A DNA stretch of 64,000 nt from Cohnella cholangitidis. Lineage in GTDB: Bacteria; Bacillota; Bacilli; Paenibacillales; Paenibacillaceae. The notes under the pieces are model-generated. The model had not been told where the DNA came from. It saw only the letters and a program-made list of their open reading frames with translations, and made no database searches. Made by a program: the position numbers and the translations under genes. This document shows, piece by piece, positions 53,424 through 63,030 of the stretch. The stretch is taken from positions 5,381,501-5,445,500 of the forward strand of contig NZ_CP041969.1 of the NCBI RefSeq assembly GCF_014107495.1, given 5' to 3'. How positions within the stretch are numbered: position 1 is the first letter of the stretch; each line of letters begins with the position of its first letter.

Positions 53424-54809
53424 ATGAAAAAAATGAAAATAGCGTTAATCGGAGCTGGAAGCGTGTCGTTCGCGCTTGGAGCCTTGCAGGATATCGTGCT
53501 GTCCCCGCGGCTCAAAAAAGAAGTGGAGCTTGAAATCGCGCTCATGGATATCAGCGAGGACAACGTTAACCGGACTTATCGATATGCGAAAGAAATGTTC
53601 GATTCGTACTCACATCCGGCCGTCATCTGGGAGACGACAGATCTGGAGCAATCGCTGCAGGGCGCCGATTTCGCCATCGTCGCGATCGAAGTCGATCGGT
53701 ACTTTTACTGGTCCCAGGATTTTCACATTCCTCGCCGCTACGGCAGCAAACAGATTTACGGGGAGAACGGCGGGCCGGGATCGATGTTCCATACGCTCCG
53801 CAACTTGGGCCCAATGCTCGAGATTGCCCGGACAATGGAGAAGGTGTGCCCGGACGCTTGGTTTATCAATTACACGAATCCCGAAGCGAAGCTGGTCGAG
53901 GCGATCTCCAAGCTGACTTCGATCAAGATCGTGGGTCTCTGCCATGGGCTGGATATGGGCATCCATCAATTGAGCGAGTTTCTGGAGCGGAAGCCTGATG
54001 AGATTGGCATCGAAGGCGGAGGCCTGAACCACTTCGGATTCTTCACCAAGATTTGGGACAAGAAGACGGGAGAGGACCTGTACCCGTTGTTCCGCGAGAA
54101 GGAGCGCAAGGCCAATCGTCTGGCGCAATTCGACCATATCGGGCTGTCGCGAACGTTGTACCAAATTTACGGTTATTATCCGTACCCGGGGACGAACCAT
54201 TGCGGTGAATATGTCTCATATGCGGATGATTTTTATGCAGGGCTGTCACTGCAATTCCGTTATGATCCCATTCGGGAACAACTGTGGAAGAAAGGCTCGA
54301 GAACGCCTGAATTCGTCTATGCCGCGAGCGGCAACAGCTTGGACAAAGGGTTATTCGACAGCGTGCAGACGCAAGAAAGCTGGGTAGAAGAAGCCTATAC
54401 GTTCGATAAAACGAAGGTTTGCCCCAGCCAGGAATACGCCATTCCGATCATCGAAGCGATCTTCTTCGACGACGAGGTGCAGCTGAACGCCGTCAACTTG
54501 CCGAACAAAGGCGCCATCCGCGGGCTTCCCGACGACATGGTGGTGGAAACGCAAGCGATCGTGAACGGACGGGGAATCGTCTTGAAGCCGATGACCGTCG
54601 ATCTGCCTACTGCCGTAATCGGCACGATCCACATTCAAGGGACGATTCACAAGCTGTTGCTCGAAGCTTTCGTCGAGAAGTCGAAGACGAAGCTGCTGCA
54701 AGCGATTCTGCTCGACCCGCAGGCACCGACCTACTATCAAGCGTGCGCGATGATCGACGAAATGTGCGAGCTTCAGAAGGATATTTTGCCGGCCCTTGAA
54801 TGGGTGTGA
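53424..54809 (+). CDS. GH4 glycosidase (NAD- and metal-dependent)
   Basis: A 461-residue GH4 enzyme, which cleaves glycosides by an NAD+-dependent oxidation-elimination route with a divalent metal. The N-terminal IALIGAGSVSFALGAL is the dinucleotide-binding loop. YTNPEAKLVEA, GLCHGLDMG (metal-binding Cys and His) and GGGLNHFGFFTKIWD are family motifs. The residue set after the Cys (CHG) varies with specificity in GH4; I recall this form from glycuronide- or glucoside-acting members but cannot settle it. AAAAAGGAG precedes the ATG. A degenerate copy of its 3' end exists at 42.3 kb. Confidence 0.9.
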   Translation: MKKMKIALIGAGSVSFALGALQDIVLSPRLKKEVELEIALMDISEDNVNRTYRYAKEMFDSYSHPAVIWETTDLEQSLQGADFAIVAIEVDRYFYWSQDFHIPRRYGSKQIYGENGGPGSMFHTLRNLGPMLEIARTMEKVCPDAWFINYTNPEAKLVEAISKLTSIKIVGLCHGLDMGIHQLSEFLERKPDEIGIEGGGLNHFGFFTKIWDKKTGEDLYPLFREKERKANRLAQFDHIGLSRTLYQIYGYYPYPGTNHCGEYVSYADDFYAGLSLQFRYDPIREQLWKKGSRTPEFVYAASGNSLDKGLFDSVQTQESWVEEAYTFDKTKVCPSQEYAIPIIEAIFFDDEVQLNAVNLPNKGAIRGLPDDMVVETQAIVNGRGIVLKPMTVDLPTAVIGTIHIQGTIHKLLLEAFVEKSKTKLLQAILLDPQAPTYYQACAMIDEMCELQKDILPALEWV

Positions 54810-54830
54810 ATCCGAAAGAGGGGCCTTACG

Positions 54831-56954
54831 ATGGATAACGATCGTTTGCAAGAGTTGCTGGCGTCGATGACGTTGAAGGAGAAGTTCGGACAGCTGTCGC
54901 AAATTACGGGCGAACTCTATGTCGGTCACGTCGACGATGAGATGGTGGAGACGGGACCGGCATACCCGCGGCATATCTTGGATGAGGAGACGCTTTACAC
55001 GATCGGCAGCGTCATCGGCGCATCCAGCGCGAAGATGACCAACCGGATTCAAGAGGAATACTTGAAGCGGTCCCGCTTGAAGATTCCTTTACTGTTCATG
55101 CACGACGCGATTCACGGCTACAAAACGATTTTCCCGATTCCATTGGGACTATCCTGCAGCTGGGACGACCGGATCGCGGAGCGGGTGGCGGAAGAGACGG
55201 CGTCCGAGCTGCGGGCGGCCGGCATCCACGTCAATTTCTCGCCGATGACGGATCTTGTGCGGGATGCTCGATGGGGCCGGGTGATGGAATCGTTTGGCGA
55301 AGACCATTATTTGTCTGGCAATCTAGGCAGGGCCATGATCCGGGGGTACCAGAAGATACGCGATGGGCAAATCTCGCCGGCCGGCGTGGCGGCTTGCCTC
55401 AAGCATTTCGCCGCTTACGGAGCGGGAATAGCGGGGAAAGATTATAATACCGTCGACATGTCGATGCGCGAATTTTACGAGTACTACGTCAAGTCTTACG
55501 AGATCGCGCTGCAGGCGCGGCCGAAATTCGTCATGAGCTCGTTCAACTCGTTTAATGGGGTTCCGGTCACGTCCAGCCCAGAGATGTTGCGGGAGATTCT
55601 GAGAAGACAGTACGGTTTCGAAGATTTGGTCATCTCCGATTGGGGCGCAGTGTCGGAGCTGCAGAGGCACCGCGTGGCGCGGGACGGCCGGGAAGCGGCG
55701 GAATTGGCTCTGGGCGCCGGCGTCGATATCGAGATGGTCTCGACCCATTATCTTGAGCATTACGAGGCCATCATCGAAAAACGGCCGGAATTGCTGAAGG
55801 ATGTGGACGCGGCAGTTCTGAAGGTGCTGCGGCTCAAAAACGAACTAGGCTTGTTCGAGAATCCTTTTGCGGACGAAGCCGCGGAAGATGCCGTTCTTCT
55901 GAATTCCGCATCCCTAGCTCTTGCCGAAGAGGCGGGCATCCGAAGCTGCGTCTTGTTAAAGAACGAGAACGAGACACTGCCGCTGCGCCCGGAGCATCGG
56001 AACGTCGTTCTCGTCGGGCCGTATGCCCGTACGCTGGAGCTGCTTGGCAACTGGGCTTGCAAAGGGAGCTTCGGCGATGTGGTGACGCTGGAGGAAGGTT
56101 TAAGGCAGGCCGATGGCTCGATGTCGGTCGCCGCCTTCGACAAGTTGGAGGATTGTCCGGAGGATCTGCTGGCACGGTGCGATTACTTTGTCGTTACCGT
56201 CGGCGAGCATTGGGGAAGAAGCGGAGAGGGGCATAGCAGCGTCAAGCTCGAATTGGAAGAAGAGCAGAAGCGGCTGATTCGGGCAGTGAAGGATACCGGC
56301 CGGCCCTATGCGTGCGTCTGCTTCTCCGGTCGTCCGCTGGCGTTGCAGGATATTATCGGCGATATGCCTGCCTTATTATGGTGCTGGTATCCGGGGACAA
56401 TGGCCGGGTCGGCCGTCGCCAAGCTGTTGACCGGCCAAGCGACTCCGTCCGGGAAGTTGACGATGTCGTTCCCGCGCGATTCGGCACAGACGCCGATTTA
56501 TTACAACGAATTCAGCACGGGCCGGCCTGCCAACGCGTCAAGCTACAGCAGCCGGTATCAGGATTGCGACATCGGTCCGTTGTTCCCGTTTGGCCATGGG
56601 TTAAACTACGCCGGATCGACCTATTCGGACTTCGCCGTATCGAGTTGCCTTATAACGGAGAACGAGGATGTTAAGGTGACCTTCCGGATTCACAATCCGA
56701 GCCGGTACGACTACTCGGAGATCGTCATTCTGTATATCGAAGATGCGGTATCCAGGGTGGTTCGTCCGGTGCGGGAGATGAAAGCTTACCGGGTCGTTCC
56801 GGTTCCGGCCAAGGGTTCCGTAAACGTCGAAATGTCCGTCTCCTTGGAAGATTTAAAATATTTGGATGCAGATTTGCGGCGGACGGTCGAGCCGGGAGAA
56901 TTTCGGATCTACGTGAACGATCTCGAACGTCCGGTGTTTACGATCGAGCATTGA
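54831..56954 (+). CDS. GH3 beta-glucosidase-type hydrolase (BglX-like, cytoplasmic)
   Basis: A 707-residue three-domain GH3 enzyme without signal peptide. The barrel has FMHDAIHGYKTIFPIP, CLKHFAAYG and LVISDWGAVSEL with the nucleophile Asp; the second domain starts near residue 350 (CVLLKNENETLPLRP), and a fibronectin-III-like C-terminal domain ends the protein (FRIHNPSRYDYSEIVILYIE). It would split beta-glycosides imported by the CUT1 system. GAGGGGCC precedes the ATG, 21 bases after GH4. A fragment of its start is copied at 42.5 kb. Confidence 0.92.
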   Translation: MDNDRLQELLASMTLKEKFGQLSQITGELYVGHVDDEMVETGPAYPRHILDEETLYTIGSVIGASSAKMTNRIQEEYLKRSRLKIPLLFMHDAIHGYKTIFPIPLGLSCSWDDRIAERVAEETASELRAAGIHVNFSPMTDLVRDARWGRVMESFGEDHYLSGNLGRAMIRGYQKIRDGQISPAGVAACLKHFAAYGAGIAGKDYNTVDMSMREFYEYYVKSYEIALQARPKFVMSSFNSFNGVPVTSSPEMLREILRRQYGFEDLVISDWGAVSELQRHRVARDGREAAELALGAGVDIEMVSTHYLEHYEAIIEKRPELLKDVDAAVLKVLRLKNELGLFENPFADEAAEDAVLLNSASLALAEEAGIRSCVLLKNENETLPLRPEHRNVVLVGPYARTLELLGNWACKGSFGDVVTLEEGLRQADGSMSVAAFDKLEDCPEDLLARCDYFVVTVGEHWGRSGEGHSSVKLELEEEQKRLIRAVKDTGRPYACVCFSGRPLALQDIIGDMPALLWCWYPGTMAGSAVAKLLTGQATPSGKLTMSFPRDSAQTPIYYNEFSTGRPANASSYSSRYQDCDIGPLFPFGHGLNYAGSTYSDFAVSSCLITENEDVKVTFRIHNPSRYDYSEIVILYIEDAVSRVVRPVREMKAYRVVPVPAKGSVNVEMSVSLEDLKYLDADLRRTVEPGEFRIYVNDLERPVFTIEH

Positions 56955-56959
56955 GCCAT

Positions 56960-56999
56960 GAAGCGTCGAAGACAGTTATCTGTCTTTGGCGCTTCTTTT
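56960..56999 (+). terminator. Terminator ending the GH4/GH3 operon
   Basis: GAAGCGTCGAAGACAG (56960-56975) pairs with CTGTCTTTGGCGCTTC (56980-56995) with minor mismatch, loop TTAT, tail TTTTGTTT. Confidence 0.9.
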
Positions 57000-57132
57000 G
57001 TTTGGGACTTTACCATGCTTGATCGGTGAAGACACGAGTTTTACGGTAACGCTTTCTTAAATGTAATTGGCTATTCACGCGCCGTTCATATTCGCTTACT
57101 AAACTTTAATTATCGATAGGGAGGGAATCATA

Positions 57133-58254
57133 ATGTATTTGGCCATTCGAGAGATGAGATTCGCCAAAGTCCGTTATTCGTTGATCGCAACTATTATGCT
57201 GCTAGTCGCCTTTTTGGTCCTGTTTGTCACGGGGCTAGCGCGCGGTCTCGCTTATGACAACGCGGCATCGATTCAGAACATGGACGCTACGCATTTTATT
57301 ATGGAGAAGGAATCGAATCATCGCTTCACGCGGTCTCAATTGGGGGAGCCTGTGTTGGCTCAGGCCGGTTCCATAGCAGGGGAAAAGAATGTGCAGCCGC
57401 TTGGCGTCAAAATGACAACGGTGACGACCGAAGGGACTGCCCACAAGCTAGATGTTACGCTGCTCGCGGTAAATCAGGAGGGTTGGCTTTTACCTTCCGT
57501 AACCGAAGGAACAGCCGCCCAGAGTGAAGGACAAGTGGTCGTCGACGACCAATTAAAGGATTCAGGAATTGGCATCGGCACCGAGATCCTCGATCAAGCT
57601 TCAGGGATGAAGTGGACAGTTAGCGGGTTCGTGAGCCATGAATCGTTCAGTCACTCTCCTGCTGTGTTTCTAAACGTGCGAGACTGGCAGCAACTTCAGT
57701 TGAAGTCGGCAGAGTGGCAGGGAGCAAACGGAACGGCAACTGATATACGTTACAGCGCGATCGCCGTAAAGGCGAATAAGGAACAGGCTAAGCAAATGGC
57801 TGCAGCGCTTCCAGATGCAGAAGTCGTCACGAAACCGGATGCCGTCTCGGCCATACCGGGTTATAAGGAAGAGCAGGGCTCGCTCCTAATGATGATTGTT
57901 TTTTTGTTTGTCATTTCTGCGTTCGTCTTGGCAGTATTCTTCTATGTGATCACGATCCAAAAAAGCAGTCAGTTCGGCATTTTGAAGGCAATCGGTACTC
58001 GCACTTCCTACCTTGTACGAAGCGTCGCCCTGCAAGTGCTGTTATTGTCGGTTGGCAGTCTCGTTGTCAGCGTGCTCCTCGTCCAAGCGATTGAAGCGGT
58101 TTTGCCGAACGGAATGCCGTTCCAGCTTGATGTTTCTACGTTGGCGAGTACATGTGGAGCATTTATCGGGATGTCGCTAATCGGATCGTTGCTTTCGGTT
58201 TGGAAAGTCACCAGAATAGACGCACTGGATGCGATCGGGAGGACTGCGGCATGA
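57133..58254 (+). CDS. MacB/FtsX-type ABC transporter permease
   Basis: A 373-residue permease with one helix near 15-38, a large extracellular domain (about 45-240) and three C-terminal helices (about 255-280, 300-325, 340-360). The LKAIGTRTSYLVRSVALQ segment is typical of FtsX-domain permeases. TAGGGAGGG precedes the ATG. The stop overlaps the ATPase start as ATGA. Such pairs export peptides, lipids or antibiotics or act as sensors; the cargo is unknown. Confidence 0.87.
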   Translation: MYLAIREMRFAKVRYSLIATIMLLVAFLVLFVTGLARGLAYDNAASIQNMDATHFIMEKESNHRFTRSQLGEPVLAQAGSIAGEKNVQPLGVKMTTVTTEGTAHKLDVTLLAVNQEGWLLPSVTEGTAAQSEGQVVVDDQLKDSGIGIGTEILDQASGMKWTVSGFVSHESFSHSPAVFLNVRDWQQLQLKSAEWQGANGTATDIRYSAIAVKANKEQAKQMAAALPDAEVVTKPDAVSAIPGYKEEQGSLLMMIVFLFVISAFVLAVFFYVITIQKSSQFGILKAIGTRTSYLVRSVALQVLLLSVGSLVVSVLLVQAIEAVLPNGMPFQLDVSTLASTCGAFIGMSLIGSLLSVWKVTRIDALDAIGRTAA

Positions 58255-58943
58255 GACATAGACTCATATTGGAAAATATTAAGCGTACCTTCGAGGATGG
58301 CGGCATGCAACGGACAATTCTGGACAAATTAAACTTGCAAGTATCGGAAGGCGAGTTGGTTGCCGTAATGGGGCCATCCGGTTCCGGGAAGAGCACGTTC
58401 CTATCGATAGCGGGTTCTCTACTTGAGCCAACGAGCGGTAATGTGCTGCTCGATGGAAAATCGATTGCCGGTAAAAACAAGAAAGAACTGACTGACATTC
58501 GGCTGCGTCAACTCGGCTTTATTTTTCAAAGCGCAAATTTGATACCATACTTGAAGGTTGAAGAACAGCTTCTGCTTGTTGCAAAGTTGGGCGGGAAGAA
58601 CAAATCGGCGTCGGCAGAACGTGCGCGCGAGCTGTTGCATAAGCTGGGCTTGACCCACCGCCTCAATGCTTATCCCGAGAAATTATCTGGGGGCGAACGC
58701 CAGCGCGTCGCCATCGCCAGAGCGCTCATGAACGATCCGGCGGTGCTGCTGGCAGACGAACCTACGGCGAGCCTGGATGCCTCGCGGGGAATGGACGTTG
58801 TGCGCATGCTTGCCACTGAAGCTAAAGAGTTGGGCAAGAGCGCTGTAATGGTCACGCACGACGAACGCATTCTGTCGCTGTGCGACCGCGTTCTGTATTT
58901 GGAGGACGGACGTTTGACAGAAAAACAGATGGCATTGCGCTAA
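58251..58943 (+). CDS. MacB/LolD-type ABC transporter ATPase
   Basis: A 230-residue ATPase with Walker A GPSGSGKST, signature LSGGERQRVAIARAL, Walker B VLLADEPTASLD and VTHDERILSLCDR. The ATG at 58251 follows GGGAGG and overlaps the permease stop. It partners the permease at 57133. A degenerate copy of its 3' end lies at 42.57-42.65 kb. A hairpin terminator follows. Confidence 0.92.
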   Translation: MRHRLILENIKRTFEDGGMQRTILDKLNLQVSEGELVAVMGPSGSGKSTFLSIAGSLLEPTSGNVLLDGKSIAGKNKKELTDIRLRQLGFIFQSANLIPYLKVEEQLLLVAKLGGKNKSASAERARELLHKLGLTHRLNAYPEKLSGGERQRVAIARALMNDPAVLLADEPTASLDASRGMDVVRMLATEAKELGKSAVMVTHDERILSLCDRVLYLEDGRLTEKQMALR

Positions 58944-58961
58944 CGTGTAAGGAGAGTTATC

Positions 58962-58993
58962 AGGAGGACTTGTCTCTGCAGGTCCTCCTTTCT
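58962..58993 (+). terminator. Terminator after the ABC pair
   Basis: AGGAGGAC (58962-58969) pairs with GTCCTCCT (58982-58989), followed by TTCT. Confidence 0.75.
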
Positions 58994-59004
58994 AATGCGT
59001 AACA

Positions 59005-59500
59005 AATCGTTTGGCGCTTTTTCCCATCCGCGGTGCTTATCGACATCGTATCTTGTTGCCATGTATTCCTGGATATGAGGGCGTAGGATCAGTCATCAAT
59101 ATAGGTAGCAGAGTGCAAAAATCCATGCTCGGTAGGCGTGTATTGCCTCTTCGGGGAGATGGAACTTGGCAGCAATATGTCACAACATCTGCTTCATCAG
59201 CAAATGAAGTGCCGAATTTCGTCAGGACATAACGATGGGGCGGGGCGTTCATGCCGCGAATGATTCTATCGGTGGAAGAGAAGGATTTGATATTGCGCAT
59301 GCTGTGAGACGTGGCGGTCTATTTTTGTCCATTGGATTGCTATCGGAGCTGCAAGTGGATTGGAAGCGAATCGCAATTGAACTCGCCAAAAGCAGCTCAA
59401 CTTGGGAAATGTTGAAGCGAGATTTAACTTAAACGAAATTACAAAGGCTTTGCAGATGTCCGAACGGTTGGGCCGGCAGGGGAAAGTGCTTCTTACATAA
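59005..59500 (+). pseudogene. Remnant of an MDR-family alcohol dehydrogenase/quinone reductase
   Basis: Fragments of a medium-chain dehydrogenase are read in changing frames: FPIRGAYRHRILLPCIPGYE, GVGSVINIGSRV and GTWQQYVTTSA of the GroES-like domain, then VRRGGLFLSIGLLSELQVDW, and finally ALQMSERLGRQGKVLLT-stop at the usual C terminus. The N-terminal 35-40 residues, much of the cofactor domain, and the reading frame are lost. At about 165 codons against about 330 it is non-functional. Confidence 0.8.
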
Positions 59501-59650
59501 TGGTAGGGCACGTCGGGGGAACTACCGATATTTTGTCCACCGCGTACAATTCCGGCTAAACCTGTTTTCGTTCAAGCTTTTGAAGGAAAGAGGAAAAGCT
59601 AGCAGAGAAAATATCGCTTGATAAATCGTACGTTGATCATTTATAATGAA

Positions 59651-59666
59651 TCCGAAACGTTTTGGA
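59651..59666 (+). promoter_or_regulatory. LacI-type operator before the LacI gene
   Basis: TCCGAAACGTTTTGGA is a near-perfect palindrome with the central CG of LacI-family sites, 15 bases before the LacI start. It matches the perfect palindrome at 60721, suggesting autoregulation. Confidence 0.7.
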
Positions 59667-59680
59667 AAGGTGCTAGCATA

Positions 59681-60699
59681 ATGGCGACAATTAAAGATAT
59701 CGCGAAAAAGGCGGGTGTATCCGTCACTACGGTATCCAGGGCATTGAATGGCTACGACGACGTAAACGAGGAAACGAGAAAGAAGATCAAGCAGGTCGCC
59801 TCGGAGCTGTCATATAGCCCGAATGCGGTTGCCAGAAGCCTCGTATCCAAAAAAACGCGCACGATTGGCCTGATCATTTCGGACATTAACCGCGCGGGGG
59901 CCAAAGACGCGTTCACATACGAAGTTTTATGCGGAATTAACGACAGGGCCGGAGATCTGAATTACGATTTACTCTTATTTAGCACGAATCCGTCGAAGCA
60001 GATAGAGAAATCCTATACCGCGCTTTGCAAAGAACGGAACGTGGATGGGGCGATTCTGTCCGGTCTTCGTCTCGACGATCCCTATTTGCGGGAAGTCATT
60101 GAACAGAATTCGTTCCCATGCGTGCTCATCGATATTCCCGAGACCGGACAGAACGTCGCCCATATTACGTCGACAGTCGGCTGGGCGCTTCGATGGCCGT
60201 GCGACATTTGCTCGAAAACGGACATCGGCGCATCGCCATGATCAACGGTCACAACCAAGCTTTCGTCAGCCGCGAACGGTTGGAAGGATTTCGGGACGCG
60301 ATGGACGAATTTGGACTTCCGACGGAATCCCTCCCCGTTTACGACGGAAAGTTCTCGGAGGACGGCGGCGCGGAGGCCATGTATCAGATATTGCTGCGGC
60401 ATCCCGACATAACGGCCGTTTTCTGCGCGAGCGACCTAATGGCGCTCGGCGCCATGCGTTCCTTGGAGAAGCTGGGACGCAAGGTGCCGGAAGACATCTC
60501 GATCGTCGGATTCGACGATATCAATATCGCGTCGTATTGTTCGCCGAAGCTGACGACGGTAAGACAGGACAAGTACGAATTAGGCTTTCAAGCGGCTCAA
60601 TTATTGATCGACATATTGGATGACCGAACGGAAAACCGTAAGATCTTGCTCGGCAATCAATTGATCGTAAGAGAAAGCACGCGGCGTATAGCGGAGTGA
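59681..60699 (+). pseudogene. LacI-family transcriptional regulator, one frameshift
   Basis: The N-terminal part from ATG 59681 (GGAAAGG upstream) has the LacI HTH ATIKDIAKKAGVSVTTVSRAL and hinge YSPNAVARSLVSKKT, then the sugar-binding domain to QNVAHI. It shifts out of frame at about 60165. Adding one base to the TT there continues into VDSRLGASMAVRHLLENGHR, ASDLMALGAMRSLEKLG and VGFDDINIASYCSPKLTTV, ending at 60699 (about 339 residues, normal). It likely controls the debranching-enzyme operon through the palindromes at 59651 and 60721. Either a real mutation or a base-calling error. Confidence 0.85.
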
Positions 60700-60720
60700 T
60701 TCCGCTTTTTTTTACCCTCA

Positions 60721-60738
60721 ATCCGAAACGTTTCGGAT
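60721..60738 (+). promoter_or_regulatory. Perfect LacI-type operator before the debranching-enzyme gene
   Basis: ATCCGAAACGTTTCGGAT is a perfect 18-bp palindrome 40 bases before the next start codon, matching 15 of 16 core bases of the site before the LacI gene. Confidence 0.8.
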
Positions 60739-60777
60739 GATTTAGCGGAGAAATAGAAATATTAAGGTGGAGAGAGA

Positions 60778-62904
60778 ATGAACTACAGAGTAATCAAAAA
60801 CAATGACGTTTTTCTATTGACGGATCACCACGGAGACATTCGGGGCGCGGATCCGCAAGGCGGCCTTTACATGAAGGATACGCGCTTCCTTAGCAAGCTT
60901 GAACTGAGTCTGAACGGGAAACGCCCGTTGCTCCTTTCTTCGGCGGCCGACGAAAATTATTTGGCCCGGATTCGATTGACGAACGAGCATGAGGAAGAGG
61001 AAGGTGTCGTTAAACTGTGGAGGGAATCCGTCGAGCTGGTTCGCGAGCGATTCGTCTACGGAGAAGTGCTGTACGAAACAATATCCGCAACCAACTTTTC
61101 GACGAAGGATTTGGCATTCGATTTGGATATTGCCGTGGATGCGGATTTCAGCGATATGTTCCTAATACGGGGATTTCAGCCAGCCGAAGCGCTCGGCAAG
61201 ATTACGGCTAGAAGCTTCGGCAAGGAAGGGTGGCATGCCGTCTATGACGGGGTGGACGGCGTCCGAAGGGAAACGCGCGTGACTTGGGACATAGAGCCCG
61301 ACGAAGTATTCGATCAAGGAAACATCCGTTACGGAATCCGTCTCAAACCGAAGGAAGCCAAGCGGATTACGTTGAAGGTCATACCTTCGATCGACGGAAA
61401 CCTTCCGGCTATCTACCCGAAAGATGAAGCGCTGTCGGAACTTAAACGGATCTACGCCGATTGGGGTGAGCAGTCGACGAAGGTCGAGACCGATTCGCTC
61501 GTTCTCGGAAGATTGTACGAGCGCGGCATGCAGGACTTAAGAGTCCTTCTAACCGATTTCGGCCAAGGCCTGTTCCCCGTGGCGGGACTACCTTGGTTCG
61601 CAGTGCCATTCGGGCGGGACAGCTTGATCGCCGCGTTGCAGATGCTTCCGCTTTATCCAACAGTCGCGAAAGGAACGCTTGAGATCATGGCGGCTCATCA
61701 AGGGATGGAGATCAATCCTTGGAAGGACGAGCAGCCGGGCAAAATCATGCATGAGATGCGCAGCGGCGAACTGGCGAGATCCAGCCAGGTTCCGTTTGCT
61801 CCCTATTACGGAAGCATCGATTCGACGCCGCTGTTCATTATGCTGGCGGCGGAGTACGCGCATTGGACCGGCGATATGGATACGGTCGCGTGCCTGCTGC
61901 CGAACATCGAGCGAGCGCTCGAATGGATTGACCGTTACGGAGACCGGGACGGAGACGGGTGGGTCGAATACTACCAAGAGTCATCTAAGGGCATCGCCAA
62001 CCAAGGCTGGAAAGATTCCGCGGACTCCGTCATTCACAAAAACGGCGAATTCGCCCATGCGCCAGTTGCGCTCGTCGAAGTGCAAGGTTACGTATTCCAG
62101 GCCAAACAACGGCTAGCGCCGATCGTCGCGAAACTCGGTAAGGAGGAAATGGCAAAGCGGCTGACGGTGGAAGCCGCGATCCTTAAATCGAAGTTCGATG
62201 AGGCGTTCTGGATGGAGAAAGATCGTTTTTACGCGATAGCCCTCGACGGCGATAAGCGCCAAGTACAATCGGTGACTTCCAACCCAGGCCACTTGCTTAT
62301 GAGCGGCATCGTCGAGCCAGAGCGCGCGCGGGAAGTGGCCCGAAGGCTCGTGGCCCCGGATATGTTCGGCGGATACGGCATTCGCACGATGTCTAACGAA
62401 TCGACCGGGTATAATCCGATGAGCTATCATGACGGCAGCGTTTGGCCGCATGACAACTCGCTGGCTTTTCTGGGCATGGGCCGGATGGGTTTCAAGGAAG
62501 AAGCGGCGACGGTTATCTCCGGATTGCTAAGCGCGGCGGAAAAGTTCGAATACAATCGACTTCCAGAACTGTTTTGCGGATACGACGATTCGATCGGTTA
62601 TCCGGTATCGTACCCGGTAGCTTGTTCGCCTCAAGCTTGGGCGGCGGGCACTTCCGTCATGATGATCCAGACCATTCTCGGATTGAAGCCCGATGCCTTG
62701 GAAGGCACTATCGTGTTGGATCCGTTCTTGCCCGATGGCATTGACCGCTTGATCGTTCGAGACTTGCCCGTGGCAAGCGGCCGAATCTCGGTCGCGCTAC
62801 GGCGCAAGGGAGACGGCGGCGAGTTGACGGTCGAGATTCTCTCGAACGATAGCGGTTGCGACATTAAGATTGGCGGCAAGTCCGTTGCGACGAACAGGGA
62901 TTGA
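60778..62904 (+). CDS. Glycogen-debranching/amylo-alpha-1,6-glucosidase-like protein
   Basis: A 708-residue cytoplasmic protein. The N-terminal beta-sandwich domain (about 1-220; LLTDHHGDIRGADPQGGLYM, DTRFLSKLELSLNG) is the GDE_N-type domain. The C-terminal (alpha/alpha)6 barrel (about 260-690) carries FAVPFGRDSLIAALQMLPLY, NQGWKDSADSVIHKNG and GYNPMSYHDGSVWPHDNSLA, with acidic residues placed as in amylo-alpha-1,6-glucosidase and related GH63/GH37-like barrels. It would trim alpha-glucan or another oligosaccharide. AAGGTGGAGAGAG precedes the ATG. It is under the LacI-type operator and followed by a sugar-binding lipoprotein gene. Confidence 0.82.
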   Translation: MNYRVIKNNDVFLLTDHHGDIRGADPQGGLYMKDTRFLSKLELSLNGKRPLLLSSAADENYLARIRLTNEHEEEEGVVKLWRESVELVRERFVYGEVLYETISATNFSTKDLAFDLDIAVDADFSDMFLIRGFQPAEALGKITARSFGKEGWHAVYDGVDGVRRETRVTWDIEPDEVFDQGNIRYGIRLKPKEAKRITLKVIPSIDGNLPAIYPKDEALSELKRIYADWGEQSTKVETDSLVLGRLYERGMQDLRVLLTDFGQGLFPVAGLPWFAVPFGRDSLIAALQMLPLYPTVAKGTLEIMAAHQGMEINPWKDEQPGKIMHEMRSGELARSSQVPFAPYYGSIDSTPLFIMLAAEYAHWTGDMDTVACLLPNIERALEWIDRYGDRDGDGWVEYYQESSKGIANQGWKDSADSVIHKNGEFAHAPVALVEVQGYVFQAKQRLAPIVAKLGKEEMAKRLTVEAAILKSKFDEAFWMEKDRFYAIALDGDKRQVQSVTSNPGHLLMSGIVEPERAREVARRLVAPDMFGGYGIRTMSNESTGYNPMSYHDGSVWPHDNSLAFLGMGRMGFKEEAATVISGLLSAAEKFEYNRLPELFCGYDDSIGYPVSYPVACSPQAWAAGTSVMMIQTILGLKPDALEGTIVLDPFLPDGIDRLIVRDLPVASGRISVALRRKGDGGELTVEILSNDSGCDIKIGGKSVATNRD

Positions 62905-62921
62905 ACGAACGAGGGAATCGC

Positions 62922-62972
62922 TCTCCGTCGGTTCCCTACTGGTCGGTACCACCGGTCGGGAACCGACGGAGA
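62922..62972 (+). terminator. Long hairpin between the debranching-enzyme and binding-protein genes
   Basis: TCTCCGTCGGTTCCC (62922-62936) pairs perfectly with 62958-62972, and the loop itself can fold (ACTGGT/ACCGGT). No T run follows, so it may be an attenuator or mRNA processing/stability element. Confidence 0.7.
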
Positions 62973-63030
62973 AAGCAGATCCCTTCGGCCGTTTGATTGT
63001 ATAAACAAATAAAAGGGAGGAAAAATCGTA

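Noticed and set aside
53610..55052. Long - strand frames opposite GH4 and GH3
   Set aside because: Antisense shadows; no motifs, and the + strand genes are complete and coupled.
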